Origin: Selenomonadaceae bacterium
GTDB taxonomy: Bacteria > Bacillota > Negativicutes > Selenomonadales > Selenomonadaceae
Reading direction: 5' to 3'
Length of the DNA: 64,000 nt
Assembly (NCBI GenBank): GCA_024698045.1
Contig: JAILRS010000030.1
Location: 32,102 to 96,101 of the forward strand
Below, piece after piece: positions 9,301-19,524 of this stretch. The notes below the pieces were generated by a model, which made no database searches, was not told the origin of the DNA, and was given only the letters and a program-made list of their open reading frames with translations. The position numbers and the translations under genes are program-made. Position 1 is the stretch's first letter, and each line of letters opens with the position of its first letter.

Positions 9301-9858
9301 TCAAACTTCCATGACTTCTTTTTCTTTGGTAGTCTTTGTGTCGTCGACAAGCTTAATGTTTTTGTCGAGCAATTTTTGGATTTTATCCTGCGCCTCTTTA
9401 CGTTCGTCTTCGGTTATTTCCTTAGACTTCTCGAGTTTCTTTATTGCCTCGTTTGCATCGCGGCGGATATTGCGCATTGCTACTTTAGCATCTTCCGCCT
9501 TCTTCGCGACAACTTTTGCCAACTCTTTGCGACGTTCCTGCGTAGGTTGGGGAATAGCCAAACGAATGGTAGTGCCGTCGTTATTGGGCGTCAATCCCAA
9601 ATCCGATTTCTGAATAGCGCGCTCGACGTCTTTGAGTGAGCCTCTGTCATAAGGTTTGATGACAATCATACGCGGTTCGGGCACGGTGACATTAGCAATT
9701 TGATTGACGGGCGTGGGCGTGCCGTAATAGTCGACGGTAACTTTATCCAAAAGACTGGGCGTGGCGCGTCCCGCTCTTAGTGTCCCGTAATCCTTTTTGA
9801 GAGATTCCAAAGTCTTACCGAGTTTTTCTTCCGCCGATTTGATAATTTCCTTAGTCAT
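9301..9858 (-). CDS. frr: Ribosome recycling factor
   Basis: Cytoplasmic factor that, with EF-G, splits the post-termination ribosome complex. It has the typical all-helical arm with the TLRAGRATP motif near residue 25, the YYGTPTPVNQIA hinge region and a basic C-terminal helix (NIRRDANEAIKKLEK). I prefer the ATG at 9858, which gives the standard 185 residues, although the ribosome binding site there is weak. A GTG at 9888 with GGAAG upstream would add ten residues and cannot be excluded. It follows pyrH, as in most bacteria. Confidence 0.95.
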   Translation of the reverse strand: MTKEIIKSAEEKLGKTLESLKKDYGTLRAGRATPSLLDKVTVDYYGTPTPVNQIANVTVPEPRMIVIKPYDRGSLKDVERAIQKSDLGLTPNNDGTTIRLAIPQPTQERRKELAKVVAKKAEDAKVAMRNIRRDANEAIKKLEKSKEITEDERKEAQDKIQKLLDKNIKLVDDTKTTKEKEVMEV

Positions 9859-9963
9859 CCGAAATGGCGCGAGGCTGTTAACTTTCACGGGAAAACTTCC
9901 GCAAAAATCAACGTCAACCGAGTCGCGCCGGTCACCACCTTTCCGATAATTTTCTGTTGGGAT

Positions 9964-10671
9964 TTAGCTTACTGTCGTGCCGATTATTTCACCCAATGCG
10001 GCACGGTAAATATTTTCGTAATCGTCCATATTGAAAACAACAAGGGGAATATGATTATCCATGCAAAGACTGGTAGCGGTGGAATCCATGACATGCAGAC
10101 CGCGATTTAAAATATCGATGTAAGATATCGTATCGAATTTTTTTGCGTCGGGACATTGATTGGGATCGCAATCATAAATACCATCTGCGCCGCGTTTCGC
10201 CATCAAAATAACATCTGCCTCGACTTCCGCCGCGCGTAATGCCGCAGTCGTGTCCGTTGAAAAATACGGATTGCCCGTGCCGCCGCCGAAAATAACTACG
10301 CGACCTTTTTCCAAGTGACGAACCGCACGACGACGAATGTAAGGCTCTGCCACCTCACGCATCTCTATTGCCGTTTGCACACGCGTAAATACATTCAACT
10401 GTTCAAGCGCGTCTTGCAGTGCCAATGCATTCATGATTGTGGCAAGCATTCCCATATAATCCGCCGAAGCTCTGTCCATACCCTTTGCGGCTCCGCTCAG
10501 TCCGCGCCAAATATTTCCGCCGCCGACTACGATTGCAACTTCAAGCCCTTCCTCGTGAATCCTTTTGATTTGTCGAGCGATACTTTCCACAACGGGCGGA
10601 TGTATACCGAAACTTGTTTCTCCGGCAAGAGCCTCACCGCTCAACTTTAACACTACACGTTTATATTTCAT
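9964..10671 (-). CDS. pyrH: UMP kinase
   Basis: Amino acid kinase fold enzyme that phosphorylates UMP to UDP and is allosterically controlled by GTP and UTP. The N-terminal KLSGEAL phosphate-binding motif, [10 protein letters not shown], and [22 protein letters not shown] nucleotide-binding residues are all present. It is 235 residues long, full length. The ATG follows GGAGG at the head of the minus-strand block pyrH-frr-uppS-cdsA-dxr-rseP. Confidence 0.96.
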   Translation of the reverse strand: MKYKRVVLKLSGEALAGETSFGIHPPVVESIARQIKRIHEEGLEVAIVVGGGNIWRGLSGAAKGMDRASADYMGMLATIMNALALQDALEQLNVFTRVQTAIEMREVAEPYIRRRAVRHLEKGRVVIFGGGTGNPYFSTDTTAALRAAEVEADVILMAKRGADGIYDCDPNQCPDAKKFDTISYIDILNRGLHVMDSTATSLCMDNHIPLVVFNMDDYENIYRAALGEIIGTTVS

Positions 10672-10919
10672 TTAGCTTGATGCCTCCGTTCGCCGCCAAT
10701 TTTACAAGTTGAATCAAATCCTGTCAACAATATACACTTAACGTTAAGCAGGGGTATCAATTCAAAATTTTTTCGGTGCGCATGACATAATCGGATTAAT
10801 GGACGCGACGAAGATTTTGTGTTAATATAAGCGCGTTTATTTTGCTTGAAGTGTCCCGATAACGGTAATGATTGTCTGTAAGAGTTTCACGGTTTTACAT
10901 TTGCGGGAGAAAATTTTAC

Positions 10920-12347
10920 ATGAGTTTTATGCAAAAAATCAAAGACCTTACAAACGGCTTTGGAATTTCCACAAAAATAACTTTGGGCTACTCGGCGTTT
11001 TTCATACTGTTGCTGTTCGTGATTAACGCGGCAATGTGGGTGGGCGGTATGCATGCGCTTTACACTCCTGCCGAAAAAACAATTTTCTACAGCATGGAAC
11101 AGATACAAAAAGTTTTGACCGAGCTTGAAGAAAACTACAGCGAATTTAATCCGAATGCCTTTCGCGGCGCGTTGATTGCCGGTGTGGTGTTGCGCGTCGT
11201 CGACGAGAACGGCGAAGTTTTCATCGATACGGATCCCAATTATCCCTCGATTGAAATGTTTAACGCCGGGCTCATGTTGGATCCGCCGATTTTCGCGAAA
11301 AGTAATTTGGAAATTTCACAATTGGGTTCCGCGCTGATTTACCGCAGTAAAATGGAATACACTCACGAAGGCTCAACTGTCACGCTGTATTTCTTCAGGA
11401 CTATAACTTCGGAATTGAAATTGCTTGGAGCTCTGGAAACTTTTCTGCTGATACTGGACTTTATCGGAATTTTTTCCGCGATATTCGTCGGCTACTTTTT
11501 GAGCCGCAAAATATTAAAGCCGATAAAAACGATGAACGAATTGGCACGAGGAATAGCCTTCGACGAAATGAAGGGGCGAATACCTTTGGGCACGGCAGAC
11601 GACGAATTGAATCAGCTTGCCAAAACTTTAAATGAAATGTTGGACAGATTGCAGGGCGGCATAGACAAACAGAAAAAATTTGTTTCGGACGCGTCGCACG
11701 AGTTGAGAAATCCGTTAACGGTAATCAAGGGTTATGTCGAATTGATTGAGCGATACGGAACGGGCGACCCCGCTTTTTTGACGGAAAATCTAAACACAAT
11801 CAGTTCCGAAGCCCAGAATATGCAAAACCTGCTGCAAAATTTACTGTTCCTATCACGTACGGATCAGAACACGCAGAAGATTAACAAAAAGATTTTGGAT
11901 TTAGACGATATAGTCGGCGACGTAATGAACAAATTAAAAACCGTTACGAAAACTCACACCGTTGAGTTAACGGCAAACACTCCGGCGAAGATTTACGGCG
12001 ACGGAACGATTATCCGCCAGATGATAAGAATTTTTTTGGATAACGCGTTGAAATACACACCCGAGGGCGGAAGTATTCGTGTCGCTTCGATTATCGAGGG
12101 CGAAAATATTTTGCTGAGCATTTCCGATTCGGGAATAGGAATCGCGCCCGAGAATCGCCAAAAAATTTTTGACAGATTTTTCCGTATCGACAGCGAAGAT
12201 TTAGTCAGCGAGGCGAACGGTAGCGGCTTGGGTTTATCAATCGCCAAATGGATTGCCGAACATCACGATATAACCATCGACGTAGACAGCGAACTCGGTA
12301 AGGGTACGACTTTCACGCTGAAAATTCCCGTAGTCAAATCAAAATAA
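10920..12347 (+). CDS. Orphan membrane sensor histidine kinase
   Basis: A two-helix membrane histidine kinase. The first membrane helix is at about residues 20-42 and an extracytoplasmic sensor loop at about 45-175. The second helix is at about 180-200, followed by a HAMP linker (SRKILKPIKTMNELARGI), then HisKA with SDASHELRNPL (phospho-acceptor histidine). The HATPase domain shows the N box DNALKYTP, G1 DSGIGIAPE, F box and G2 GSGLGLS. The start at 10920 is preceded by GGGAGA; a longer frame from 10872 lacks a ribosome binding site. No response regulator gene adjoins it, so it is an orphan here and its stimulus is unknown. Confidence 0.9.
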   Translation: MSFMQKIKDLTNGFGISTKITLGYSAFFILLLFVINAAMWVGGMHALYTPAEKTIFYSMEQIQKVLTELEENYSEFNPNAFRGALIAGVVLRVVDENGEVFIDTDPNYPSIEMFNAGLMLDPPIFAKSNLEISQLGSALIYRSKMEYTHEGSTVTLYFFRTITSELKLLGALETFLLILDFIGIFSAIFVGYFLSRKILKPIKTMNELARGIAFDEMKGRIPLGTADDELNQLAKTLNEMLDRLQGGIDKQKKFVSDASHELRNPLTVIKGYVELIERYGTGDPAFLTENLNTISSEAQNMQNLLQNLLFLSRTDQNTQKINKKILDLDDIVGDVMNKLKTVTKTHTVELTANTPAKIYGDGTIIRQMIRIFLDNALKYTPEGGSIRVASIIEGENILLSISDSGIGIAPENRQKIFDRFFRIDSEDLVSEANGSGLGLSIAKWIAEHHDITIDVDSELGKGTTFTLKIPVVKSK

Positions 12348-12349
12348 AA

Positions 12350-12371
12350 GACCGCCCGAATTCGGACAGTC
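12350..12371. terminator. Weak hairpin between convergent genes
   Basis: A 22-nt imperfect inverted repeat (9 of 11 positions pair, centred on CCGAATTCGG) lies between the kinase and PHP gene ends and is followed by a T-rich stretch. It may end transcription from both sides. Confidence 0.35.
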
Positions 12372-12382
12372 ACTAAAATTTT

Positions 12383-13153
12383 TCAACCGATTATTTCAAG
12401 TTGTCTTTGCTTAAATGTCACGGGCGTCAAATTCATTTCGCGAATGAAATCAAGCGCAACCGCAAAATAATTTCCCACCGCGTCAACTCTATGGGCATCG
12501 GAACCTATTGTGACGAAACGCCCACCGAGTTCGCGGTATTTTTTGTAGACGGGCACGAGTTCCGATATTGCGCGTTTACTGCCGAATCGGCGCGTATTTA
12601 CCTCCAGAACTTTTTTACGGTCGACGATAATTTTTAAAACCTTGTCGATATCTGCGCAGAAGGTTTGATAATCAATTTCGGGATTTTCGTAGGGCGCGGC
12701 GCGGCAAATGTAATCGATATGCCCGAGCGCGTCGAAATCGCAAACCTCAACTTCCTGCGCCATCTGCTCAAAATATTTGCGGTAAGCGGTTACCTTATCT
12801 TTGTCCGCATAAAATTCGGGGTAATAAATATCCAAATCGTCGACGAGATGAATTGAGCCGATAACAAAATCAAAATCGGCTTGCGCAATAAATTTTTCGT
12901 TTTCGGTACGCGCGAATTTCCTCAAACCGACTTCAACGCCCAATCTTACTTTGTCGCCGCGAAAATTTTTATATTCCTCCATATAAGTCGTCGGATTGAA
13001 CGAAAAACTTTTGCCGTCGAGTTCAAGTCCGTAGTCAAAATGTTCCGTGAAGACCACACCTAAATTTAATTCTTCGGCGCGTGCTACGGCTTCGGCGGCT
13101 TGCATTTCGGAATCGGCGGAAAATTTTGTGTGCATATGCGAATCAAAAATCAT
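12383..13153 (-). CDS. PHP-domain histidinol-phosphatase family protein
   Basis: A metal-dependent phosphoesterase of the PHP superfamily, closest in layout to HisK-type histidinol phosphatases. Metal-binding motifs are visible: DSHMHTKFSADSE at the N terminus, FTEHFDYG, GSIHLV, GHIDYI and a C-terminal GSDAHR. The start at 13153 sits 5 nt after AAAGGAGA and gives 256 residues. No other histidine biosynthesis genes are near, so the substrate could be histidinol phosphate or another phosphomonoester. Confidence 0.82.
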   Translation of the reverse strand: MIFDSHMHTKFSADSEMQAAEAVARAEELNLGVVFTEHFDYGLELDGKSFSFNPTTYMEEYKNFRGDKVRLGVEVGLRKFARTENEKFIAQADFDFVIGSIHLVDDLDIYYPEFYADKDKVTAYRKYFEQMAQEVEVCDFDALGHIDYICRAAPYENPEIDYQTFCADIDKVLKIIVDRKKVLEVNTRRFGSKRAISELVPVYKKYRELGGRFVTIGSDAHRVDAVGNYFAVALDFIREMNLTPVTFKQRQLEIIG

Positions 13154-13342
13154 TTGTATCTCCTTTGTCGCCAATTGTATTTCAAGCGCAGTGTAGTCGT
13201 TTGAATTTTCCGTGTCAATATTTCCGCCTTAAAGGATATCACAACGATTATCGCGAAATTTTTTTGACATGCAAAAAGGGTTGACGGCAAAGTTAGGGAA
13301 TTAAAGGCAAGTAATTATATCAGGAAAGCGAAGTGAAATTTC

Positions 13343-14614
13343 ATGGCGGATAAAGATTTGTTTCCTTACAATTTGGCAATCGTGGCGATTTTCAAAAACG
13401 AGGGTCATTATCTCGAGGAATGGATAGAATATCATTTGCTTGCCGGCGTCGAGCATTTTTACCTTTACAATAACGACAGCACCGATAATTATGCCGAAGT
13501 ACTCGAACAGTATATCGAAGCAAATATTGTTACATTGATAGATTTTCCCGGCGATGTTATACAGTTACCTGCATATAACGACGCACTGATGAAATTCAGA
13601 TTTCATTGCAGATACATTGCCTTCGTAGACATTGACGAGTTTATATTTCCGCGCACGGGACAAAGTATCGTTGAAGTAGTCGACGAAGTTTTATCGAAAG
13701 ATGAAAGTGCCGCGGCGTTGGCAATTAACTGGCAGGTGTTCGGCTCAAACGGACAGGAGAAGGCAGATTATTCAAAGGGCGTACTTGAAAGATTTACGCG
13801 CCGCGCTCCCCGTGATTGGAAACCGGATTTAGATAGCCGTGAAGAAGTGTCTAACGGAAATACTCACGTTAAAAGTATCGTGAATCCCCGTAAAGTTAGT
13901 TGCTGTGTTAATCCGCATTACGCTACATATTACCAAGGCTATCATGCGGTAAACGAAAACGGCGGTATTGTAAAATTTTTCAAAAACGATCCTGTGACGT
14001 CCGATAAAATCGTCGTAAATCATTACTACCTTAAATCATTTGAAGAACGTTGTATAAAGAAAAAGCGTGGTCGTGCTGCCATTAATGTCAAATACAAAGA
14101 CGAGAATTTTGATATATTTGACCGTAACGAAGAATTTGACGACAGCATTTTAAAATATCGCAACGAGCGTGAAAAAGTTTTTGTTGTGGAAAACGATACG
14201 CACAGATTTAAACGAGTTGAAAAGAATTTATTTGACACTTTGACTCAATATTCTCCGGCAAATGTTCCGAAAGAGTTTTTTTACAAAAGGTTTGACATAT
14301 TTTTGACGTGTCGCGCTTTGGGCGAATTGCTGAAAACAAAAATTGGAAAACATACGTCGGAAGAATTTGCACTTGTTTGGATTAATCAAATATTACAACA
14401 AACAGAAGTTATGTATTTGGCAGATTATCAACTTATGGTGGAAGTGTTGCCTGATATTCTCGCAAGACCCTACCCGATTTGCGGAAAAATTTTAAAGCAA
14501 GTCCGCGAGCAAGTGATTTATATCCTTTGTACGGTATCCAAACGTCGATTTAATCCCCAGGCTTACACGAAATTCAAGTACATAGAACGACTGTTAAATT
14601 TGTTCGAGGTATGA
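13343..14614 (+). CDS. Glycosyltransferase family 92-like protein (first of a tandem pair)
   Basis: A 423-residue cytoplasmic GT-A type glycosyltransferase resembling GT92/DUF23-like proteins. The N-terminal block IFKNEGHYLEEWIEYH is followed by GVEHFYLYNNDSTD, then the metal-binding motif DIDEFIFP near residue 99, and NWQVFGSN. The C-terminal half, about residues 230-423, is helical and has no recognised domain. Its stop overlaps the start of a second, related gene, so the pair is cotranscribed. The acceptor is unknown; a cell-surface polysaccharide is a reasonable guess. Confidence 0.78.
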   Translation: MADKDLFPYNLAIVAIFKNEGHYLEEWIEYHLLAGVEHFYLYNNDSTDNYAEVLEQYIEANIVTLIDFPGDVIQLPAYNDALMKFRFHCRYIAFVDIDEFIFPRTGQSIVEVVDEVLSKDESAAALAINWQVFGSNGQEKADYSKGVLERFTRRAPRDWKPDLDSREEVSNGNTHVKSIVNPRKVSCCVNPHYATYYQGYHAVNENGGIVKFFKNDPVTSDKIVVNHYYLKSFEERCIKKKRGRAAINVKYKDENFDIFDRNEEFDDSILKYRNEREKVFVVENDTHRFKRVEKNLFDTLTQYSPANVPKEFFYKRFDIFLTCRALGELLKTKIGKHTSEEFALVWINQILQQTEVMYLADYQLMVEVLPDILARPYPICGKILKQVREQVIYILCTVSKRRFNPQAYTKFKYIERLLNLFEV

Positions 14615-15912
14615 TTATGGTTGATAAAAATGTTTTTCTCCATGAGTTGGCGGCGGTGACTTTGTTGCGGAAGGGCGACAGTCACTACCTGAAAGAATGG
14701 CTTGATTATCATCTGGTTGCCGGTGTGGATCATTTCATAATTTACGACGCTACGGGTAATGATGATGTTCACGAAATTTTACAGCCCTACTTTGAAAATC
14801 AACAAGTCGATTATTTCAACGCGCCCAATGAAAGTGAGCAAGTGCCGCCCTATAATGACGCAGTCAGCAAATTTAAATACGTCTGCAGGTATATGACTTT
14901 TCTTGCCGTCGACGAGTTTATTTTCCCGAAAAATAATCTGAACATTGTTGAAACCGTTGACGAAATTTTATCTGATATTCCGCAGGCGGTTGCGCTTGCA
15001 GTCAATTGGCAAGTATTCGGCTCCAACGATTTGGAGAAAGCAGATTATTCCGTCGGAGTTTTGGAAAGATTCACGAGCCGCGCTCAAAGTGATTGGTATG
15101 AAGATGCGACAGATGAAACTTTGCCCGTCGGAAATATTCACGTCACGACAATCGCCAATCCGCGCTACATTCGCTACATTGTCAATCCTCACTTCGCTTA
15201 CTACTGCAACGGAAGTTTTGCGGTGAATTCCGACGGCGAATATGTTCCTTACTGGGGAAATAAACCCGTGTTGAGCGATAAAATTGTCGTCAATGCTTAC
15301 GTGACCAAATCGGCGGAAGAATATCAAGTGCGTCATGACGATATGACCGACTTTGAAAAAAACAATCGCAACGACGTAAAAGACGACAGCATAATCGGTT
15401 ATCGCGATACTCGTGCGCATAATTATATCCCGAAAGAAAAATTCAATCGTGAAAAATGTTTTGCCGAATTGGAAAAAATTTTACTGTTCGCCACGCGCAA
15501 AAACGTTCCCAAAGAATTTTTCGAGGGCAAGTTGGAAATGTTTTTGACATGTCGCGCGCTCGCCGAAGTTTTACGCTTTAACTTCCCGAGAGATAAGCGC
15601 GGCCGTTCATTGGAAAATCTCGCGCTTCGAGCATTGAATCGTACTTTCGAAAATAAAATCACTCTGGCCGAAATTATGTTGATGTTTGACGCGTTGCCGC
15701 ATATTCTGACTTTGCCTTATGATGTCGTTGATGAGATCTACAAGAATTGTATAAATTTAATCAACCAACTCATAAAAATGTTTTACAACGGTAAAAAGTG
15801 GCAGAACTTTGTCGATATGCAAAAGTATTTGGATTTGATGAAGGCATTCGGGCGGCAACGTTCCATTGCCAAAACAAAATTAACCGCAACATTAAAAACT
15901 ACACCGAAATGA
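14611..15912 (+). CDS. Glycosyltransferase family 92-like protein (second of a tandem pair)
   Basis: A paralogue of the gene just upstream, 433 residues, with the same order of blocks: SHYLKEWLDYHLVAGVDHF, VDEFIFPK in place of DIDEFIFP, NWQVFGSND and LERFTSRA. The metal-binding motif reads AVDEF, so the first acidic residue of the DxDE-type motif is replaced by alanine. The C-terminal half also matches its neighbour (EMFLTCRALAE). The ATGA overlap with the upstream gene shows translational coupling. The two enzymes probably add different sugars or act on successive steps. Confidence 0.78.
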   Translation: MIMVDKNVFLHELAAVTLLRKGDSHYLKEWLDYHLVAGVDHFIIYDATGNDDVHEILQPYFENQQVDYFNAPNESEQVPPYNDAVSKFKYVCRYMTFLAVDEFIFPKNNLNIVETVDEILSDIPQAVALAVNWQVFGSNDLEKADYSVGVLERFTSRAQSDWYEDATDETLPVGNIHVTTIANPRYIRYIVNPHFAYYCNGSFAVNSDGEYVPYWGNKPVLSDKIVVNAYVTKSAEEYQVRHDDMTDFEKNNRNDVKDDSIIGYRDTRAHNYIPKEKFNREKCFAELEKILLFATRKNVPKEFFEGKLEMFLTCRALAEVLRFNFPRDKRGRSLENLALRALNRTFENKITLAEIMLMFDALPHILTLPYDVVDEIYKNCINLINQLIKMFYNGKKWQNFVDMQKYLDLMKAFGRQRSIAKTKLTATLKTTPK

Positions 15913-15963
15913 TTTCTCGGAAGTATCGGCAGTTAATTTTCTATTCGAAAAGGGGATGATGTA

Positions 15964-18900
15964 ATGCTTGATTCAAAAGATGTCATGCACAATTCACAGA
16001 ATATTTATTATCGTTCGACGGTAGGCGCGGCGGAAGCAGGTTCCCAAATGCGTCTCGGTATTCTCCTGCGTACGAAAGAAAGTATCAAACAAGTTTTACT
16101 GCATACTTGGGCGGACGGTACCGGTGAAAAATGGTCTAACCTGTCAACCAAAGACAATGCCAAAGCTCCCGAGAAATTTTATTCGTTGACGATAAAAATG
16201 CCCGAGCGCGGCGGTTTGATGTGGTATTTCTTTATCGTGGTAACGAGCGATCGCACTTACTACTACGGAAATAATCACGAGCTTTTGGGCGGCGTGGGCG
16301 AACTCTACGATCACATTCCTCCGGCGTATCAAATAACCGTCTATCAAAAAGGCGCGAAAACTCCCGATTGGTTCAAGCATTCTGTCATGTACCAAATTTT
16401 TCCCGACAGATTTTACCGTGACGGTAACGAGATAATCGAAAAAGAAGGCGCAGTCTATCACGCAAAATGGAGCGACGACCCGATGTATTTCAAGGACGTC
16501 ACGACCAAAGAAATTGTAGCCTATGACTTTTTCGGCGGAAATTTGCGCGGCGTCGAGAAGAAATTAGACTACCTGAAAGATTTGGGCATATCGGCAATTT
16601 ATTTTAATCCCGTGTTTGAATCCGAAAGTAATCACCACTACGACACGGGCGATTATCATAAGATTGATCCGATTTTAGGCACTAACGAAGATTTTAAACA
16701 TTTGATAGACACGGCGAAGGCGAAGGGCATTCGTATAATCATTGACGGCGTCTTTAGTCATACGGGTAGCAACAGTAAATATTTCAACCGCGACGGAAAA
16801 TATGACACGGTTGGCGCATTCCAGTCGAAAGATTCGCCGTACTATGAATGGTATGATTTCAGAAATTACCCGACGGATTATGACAGCTGGTGGAATTTCC
16901 ACACCCTGCCCAATGTCCGCGAGACTACTCCTTCGTACATGGATTTCATTATCCGTGATAAAAACAGTGTCCTTAAACATTGGATGCGCGAGGGAATCAG
17001 CGGCTGGCGTCTTGATGTCATTGACGAATTGCCCGCAGAATTCAGCCGTTTATTTTTTGCCGAGCTGAAAAAAATAAATCCCGATGCCGTCATGATTGGT
17101 GAAGTTTGGGAAGATGCTTCCAATAAAATTGCTTACGGTGTTCAACGTCAATATCTGTGCGGCTACGAAATGGATTCGGCAATGAATTACCCGTTGCGTG
17201 CACATATCTTCGACTTTATCCTCGGGCAAATCGACGGCGAACTTTGTATGCGGCGTATGGAAAGTCTGCGCGAAAATTATCCGAAAGAAAATTTCTACGC
17301 GATGATGAATTTGATTTCAAGTCATGACATCATGAGACCTATGACGATTTTCGGCGAGGCTCCTTATTACGATCAAATGCCTGCGCAGGAACAATCACGA
17401 TTCAAATTGGATGCCGAAGCGGAGAAATTGGGTAAGGCGCGATTGAAAATGGCGGCATTGTGGCAAATGACTTACCCCGGTGTGCCGTGCATTTATTACG
17501 GCGATGAAGTAGGTATGCAGGGCTTCAAAGATCCTACCAACCGCAGACCTTACCCGTGGGGCGGCGGAGATCAAGATTTGTTGAAGACCTACAAAAAGTT
17601 TATCGCTCTGCGCAATGAAAAACTTGTCTTGCAGACTGGCGAATTACTTCCTTTGCCATCTAAGGGCGATATCGTTGCGTTCGCTCGTGTTATCCGTAAC
17701 GGTCACGATGTCTTCGGAGTAACGGCGGAAAATGATATTTATCTTGCGGCATTCAATCGTTCTAAGACACGCGCCAAAGAAGTTTCCTTCGACGTGAGTG
17801 ATTTTGCCAACGGTGTATTTGTCGACGCCTTTGACGAAGAAAATCCGAAATGTCAATATCACGTCACGCGCGGCAGAGTAACTTTCACGCTCGGCGCATT
17901 GGAAGGAATTTTGTTACATCACATTCCGCAACAACAGAATTACGATCGTCGCGCAGGTATCTTGTTACATCCGACTTGTTTGCCTTCAAAATACGGTATC
18001 GGCGATTTGGGCAAAGAGGCCTTTGATTTCGTCGACTATCTCAAATCTGCAGGACAAAGTATCTGGCAAATCCTGCCGCTCAATCCTGTCGGCTTCGGTT
18101 ATTCTCCGTATCAATCGCCGTCCGCCTTCGCAGGTAATCCAATGTTGATTTCTATCGATTCGCTCATCGAATTTGGTTTGCTCGAGGAAGACGATGTAAA
18201 AGTCCCCGCGAAACTTGCGAAAAATAAATCGGTCGACTTTGAGGCCGTGGAGAAACTTAAAGACGCGGCACTTGCCAAAGCTTTTGAAAACTTCAAGGAA
18301 CGTTTGACCAACGACGCAGTTTTAGCTTACGACTTCAAAACTTTCTGCGAAAATCAAAGTTATTGGCTGGATGATTATGCACTGTTCGACGCGATTAAAC
18401 AGAAAAACGATGATACATATTGGGTTGAATGGGATGCGAAAATCAAACAGCGCGATAAAAAAGTTCTCACAGCACTCCGCAAAGAACTTGCCGACGGAAT
18501 TTTATTCACTCAGTTTGAACAGTTTGTCTTTAACGAGCAGTGGAAGAAACTTCACAAATACGCATTGGATCGCGGTATCGAAATTATGGGCGATATGCCG
18601 ATTTTCGTTTCGGCGGATAGTGCCGATGCTTGGGCGAATCAAAGCGAATTCATGTTGGATAAGGACGGACATCCCGAACAGGTTGCGGGAGTACCGCCCG
18701 ATTATTTCAGTGCTACCGGTCAACTTTGGGGCAATCCTCAATATAATTGGAAAGTCATGGCGGCCAATAAATACAAGTGGTGGAAGTTGCGCTTTAAGAG
18801 AATTTTTGAGATGGTCGACATTGTCCGCGTGGATCATTTCCGTGCGTTTGAATCTTATTGGGCAATTCCGGGCGATGCAAAAACCGCTATGGAAGGCGAA

Positions 18901-19440
18901 TGGATTAAAGGTCCCGGCTTGAATTTCTTCACAGAGATACATAAGGAAATAGGCGACGCGCAAATAGTAGCGGAAGATTTGGGGATTATCACGGACGCCG
19001 TTGACGCTCTGCGACAAGATTGCGGATTCCCCGGCATGAAGGTTTTGCATTTCTCCCTGAACTATAACGAAGACGGACGTATCGGATTTGTCGCACCCGA
19101 AAACAGTATCACCTACACGGGCACACACGATAATAACACTACCGTCGGTTGGTTCATGGAAGATATCGATAACGACAGTAAGGCAACGATAGCCGCGTTG
19201 ATTGATGCCGATGTCCGTCGTCCCGATGATGTTTGTAAGAAACTCATTGAATTTGCTTATGCGTCTAATTCGCGCTTCACTATCATTCCTATGCAAGATA
19301 TTTTGAGATTAGACAGTCATAACCGTATGAACACGCCGGGCACTGTCGGAACAAACTGGGGTTGGCGTCTCAAACCAGACTACGCAACCGAGGCGATAGC
19401 TCCACAACTTAAAGCACTTTGCAACAAATATTTGCGGTAA
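15964..19440 (+). CDS. Fused GH13 glucan hydrolase and GH77 4-alpha-glucanotransferase
   Basis: A 1158-residue protein combining two alpha-glucan enzymes. Residues about 10-125 are a beta-sandwich of CBM34 type. Residues about 134-650 are a GH13 TIM barrel of the neopullulanase/cyclomaltodextrinase group with SGWRLDVIDE (nucleophile near 350), GEVW (acid/base near 380) and SSHD (near 458). From about residue 660 comes a complete GH77 (MalQ/amylomaltase) domain with SPYQSPSAFAGN, RVDHFRAF (nucleophile near 956), VAEDLG (acid/base near 1004) and GTHDNN. No signal peptide is seen, so it acts on intracellular maltodextrin or glycogen. A GGGG ribosome binding site precedes the ATG, and a terminator follows the gene. 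Confidence 0.92.
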   Translation: MLDSKDVMHNSQNIYYRSTVGAAEAGSQMRLGILLRTKESIKQVLLHTWADGTGEKWSNLSTKDNAKAPEKFYSLTIKMPERGGLMWYFFIVVTSDRTYYYGNNHELLGGVGELYDHIPPAYQITVYQKGAKTPDWFKHSVMYQIFPDRFYRDGNEIIEKEGAVYHAKWSDDPMYFKDVTTKEIVAYDFFGGNLRGVEKKLDYLKDLGISAIYFNPVFESESNHHYDTGDYHKIDPILGTNEDFKHLIDTAKAKGIRIIIDGVFSHTGSNSKYFNRDGKYDTVGAFQSKDSPYYEWYDFRNYPTDYDSWWNFHTLPNVRETTPSYMDFIIRDKNSVLKHWMREGISGWRLDVIDELPAEFSRLFFAELKKINPDAVMIGEVWEDASNKIAYGVQRQYLCGYEMDSAMNYPLRAHIFDFILGQIDGELCMRRMESLRENYPKENFYAMMNLISSHDIMRPMTIFGEAPYYDQMPAQEQSRFKLDAEAEKLGKARLKMAALWQMTYPGVPCIYYGDEVGMQGFKDPTNRRPYPWGGGDQDLLKTYKKFIALRNEKLVLQTGELLPLPSKGDIVAFARVIRNGHDVFGVTAENDIYLAAFNRSKTRAKEVSFDVSDFANGVFVDAFDEENPKCQYHVTRGRVTFTLGALEGILLHHIPQQQNYDRRAGILLHPTCLPSKYGIGDLGKEAFDFVDYLKSAGQSIWQILPLNPVGFGYSPYQSPSAFAGNPMLISIDSLIEFGLLEEDDVKVPAKLAKNKSVDFEAVEKLKDAALAKAFENFKERLTNDAVLAYDFKTFCENQSYWLDDYALFDAIKQKNDDTYWVEWDAKIKQRDKKVLTALRKELADGILFTQFEQFVFNEQWKKLHKYALDRGIEIMGDMPIFVSADSADAWANQSEFMLDKDGHPEQVAGVPPDYFSATGQLWGNPQYNWKVMAANKYKWWKLRFKRIFEMVDIVRVDHFRAFESYWAIPGDAKTAMEGEWIKGPGLNFFTEIHKEIGDAQIVAEDLGIITDAVDALRQDCGFPGMKVLHFSLNYNEDGRIGFVAPENSITYTGTHDNNTTVGWFMEDIDNDSKATIAALIDADVRRPDDVCKKLIEFAYASNSRFTIIPMQDILRLDSHNRMNTPGTVGTNWGWRLKPDYATEAIAPQLKALCNKYLR

Positions 19441-19490
19441 ACTTTTCGGCGGCATTACGCTGCTCTAAATTTTAATCTGCGTACGAAAAA

Positions 19491-19524
19491 AGCACCCTCC
19501 GATTTTTGGAAGGTGCTTTTGTTT
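19491..19524 (+). terminator. Terminator of the GH13-GH77 gene
   Basis: AGCACC(C)TCC and GGA(A)GGTGCT form a 10-bp stem with one mismatch around a 7-nt loop, followed by TTTTGTTT. The rest of the 327-base gap to the DUF2225 gene holds a TATAAT box at 19625-19630 without a convincing -35 element, and nothing else that I can see. Confidence 0.75.

Noticed and set aside
13259..13310. TTGACA-type promoter before the first GT92-like gene
   Set aside because: A TTGACA and a TTGACG are present, but neither has an acceptable -10 box at 16-18 bp spacing.
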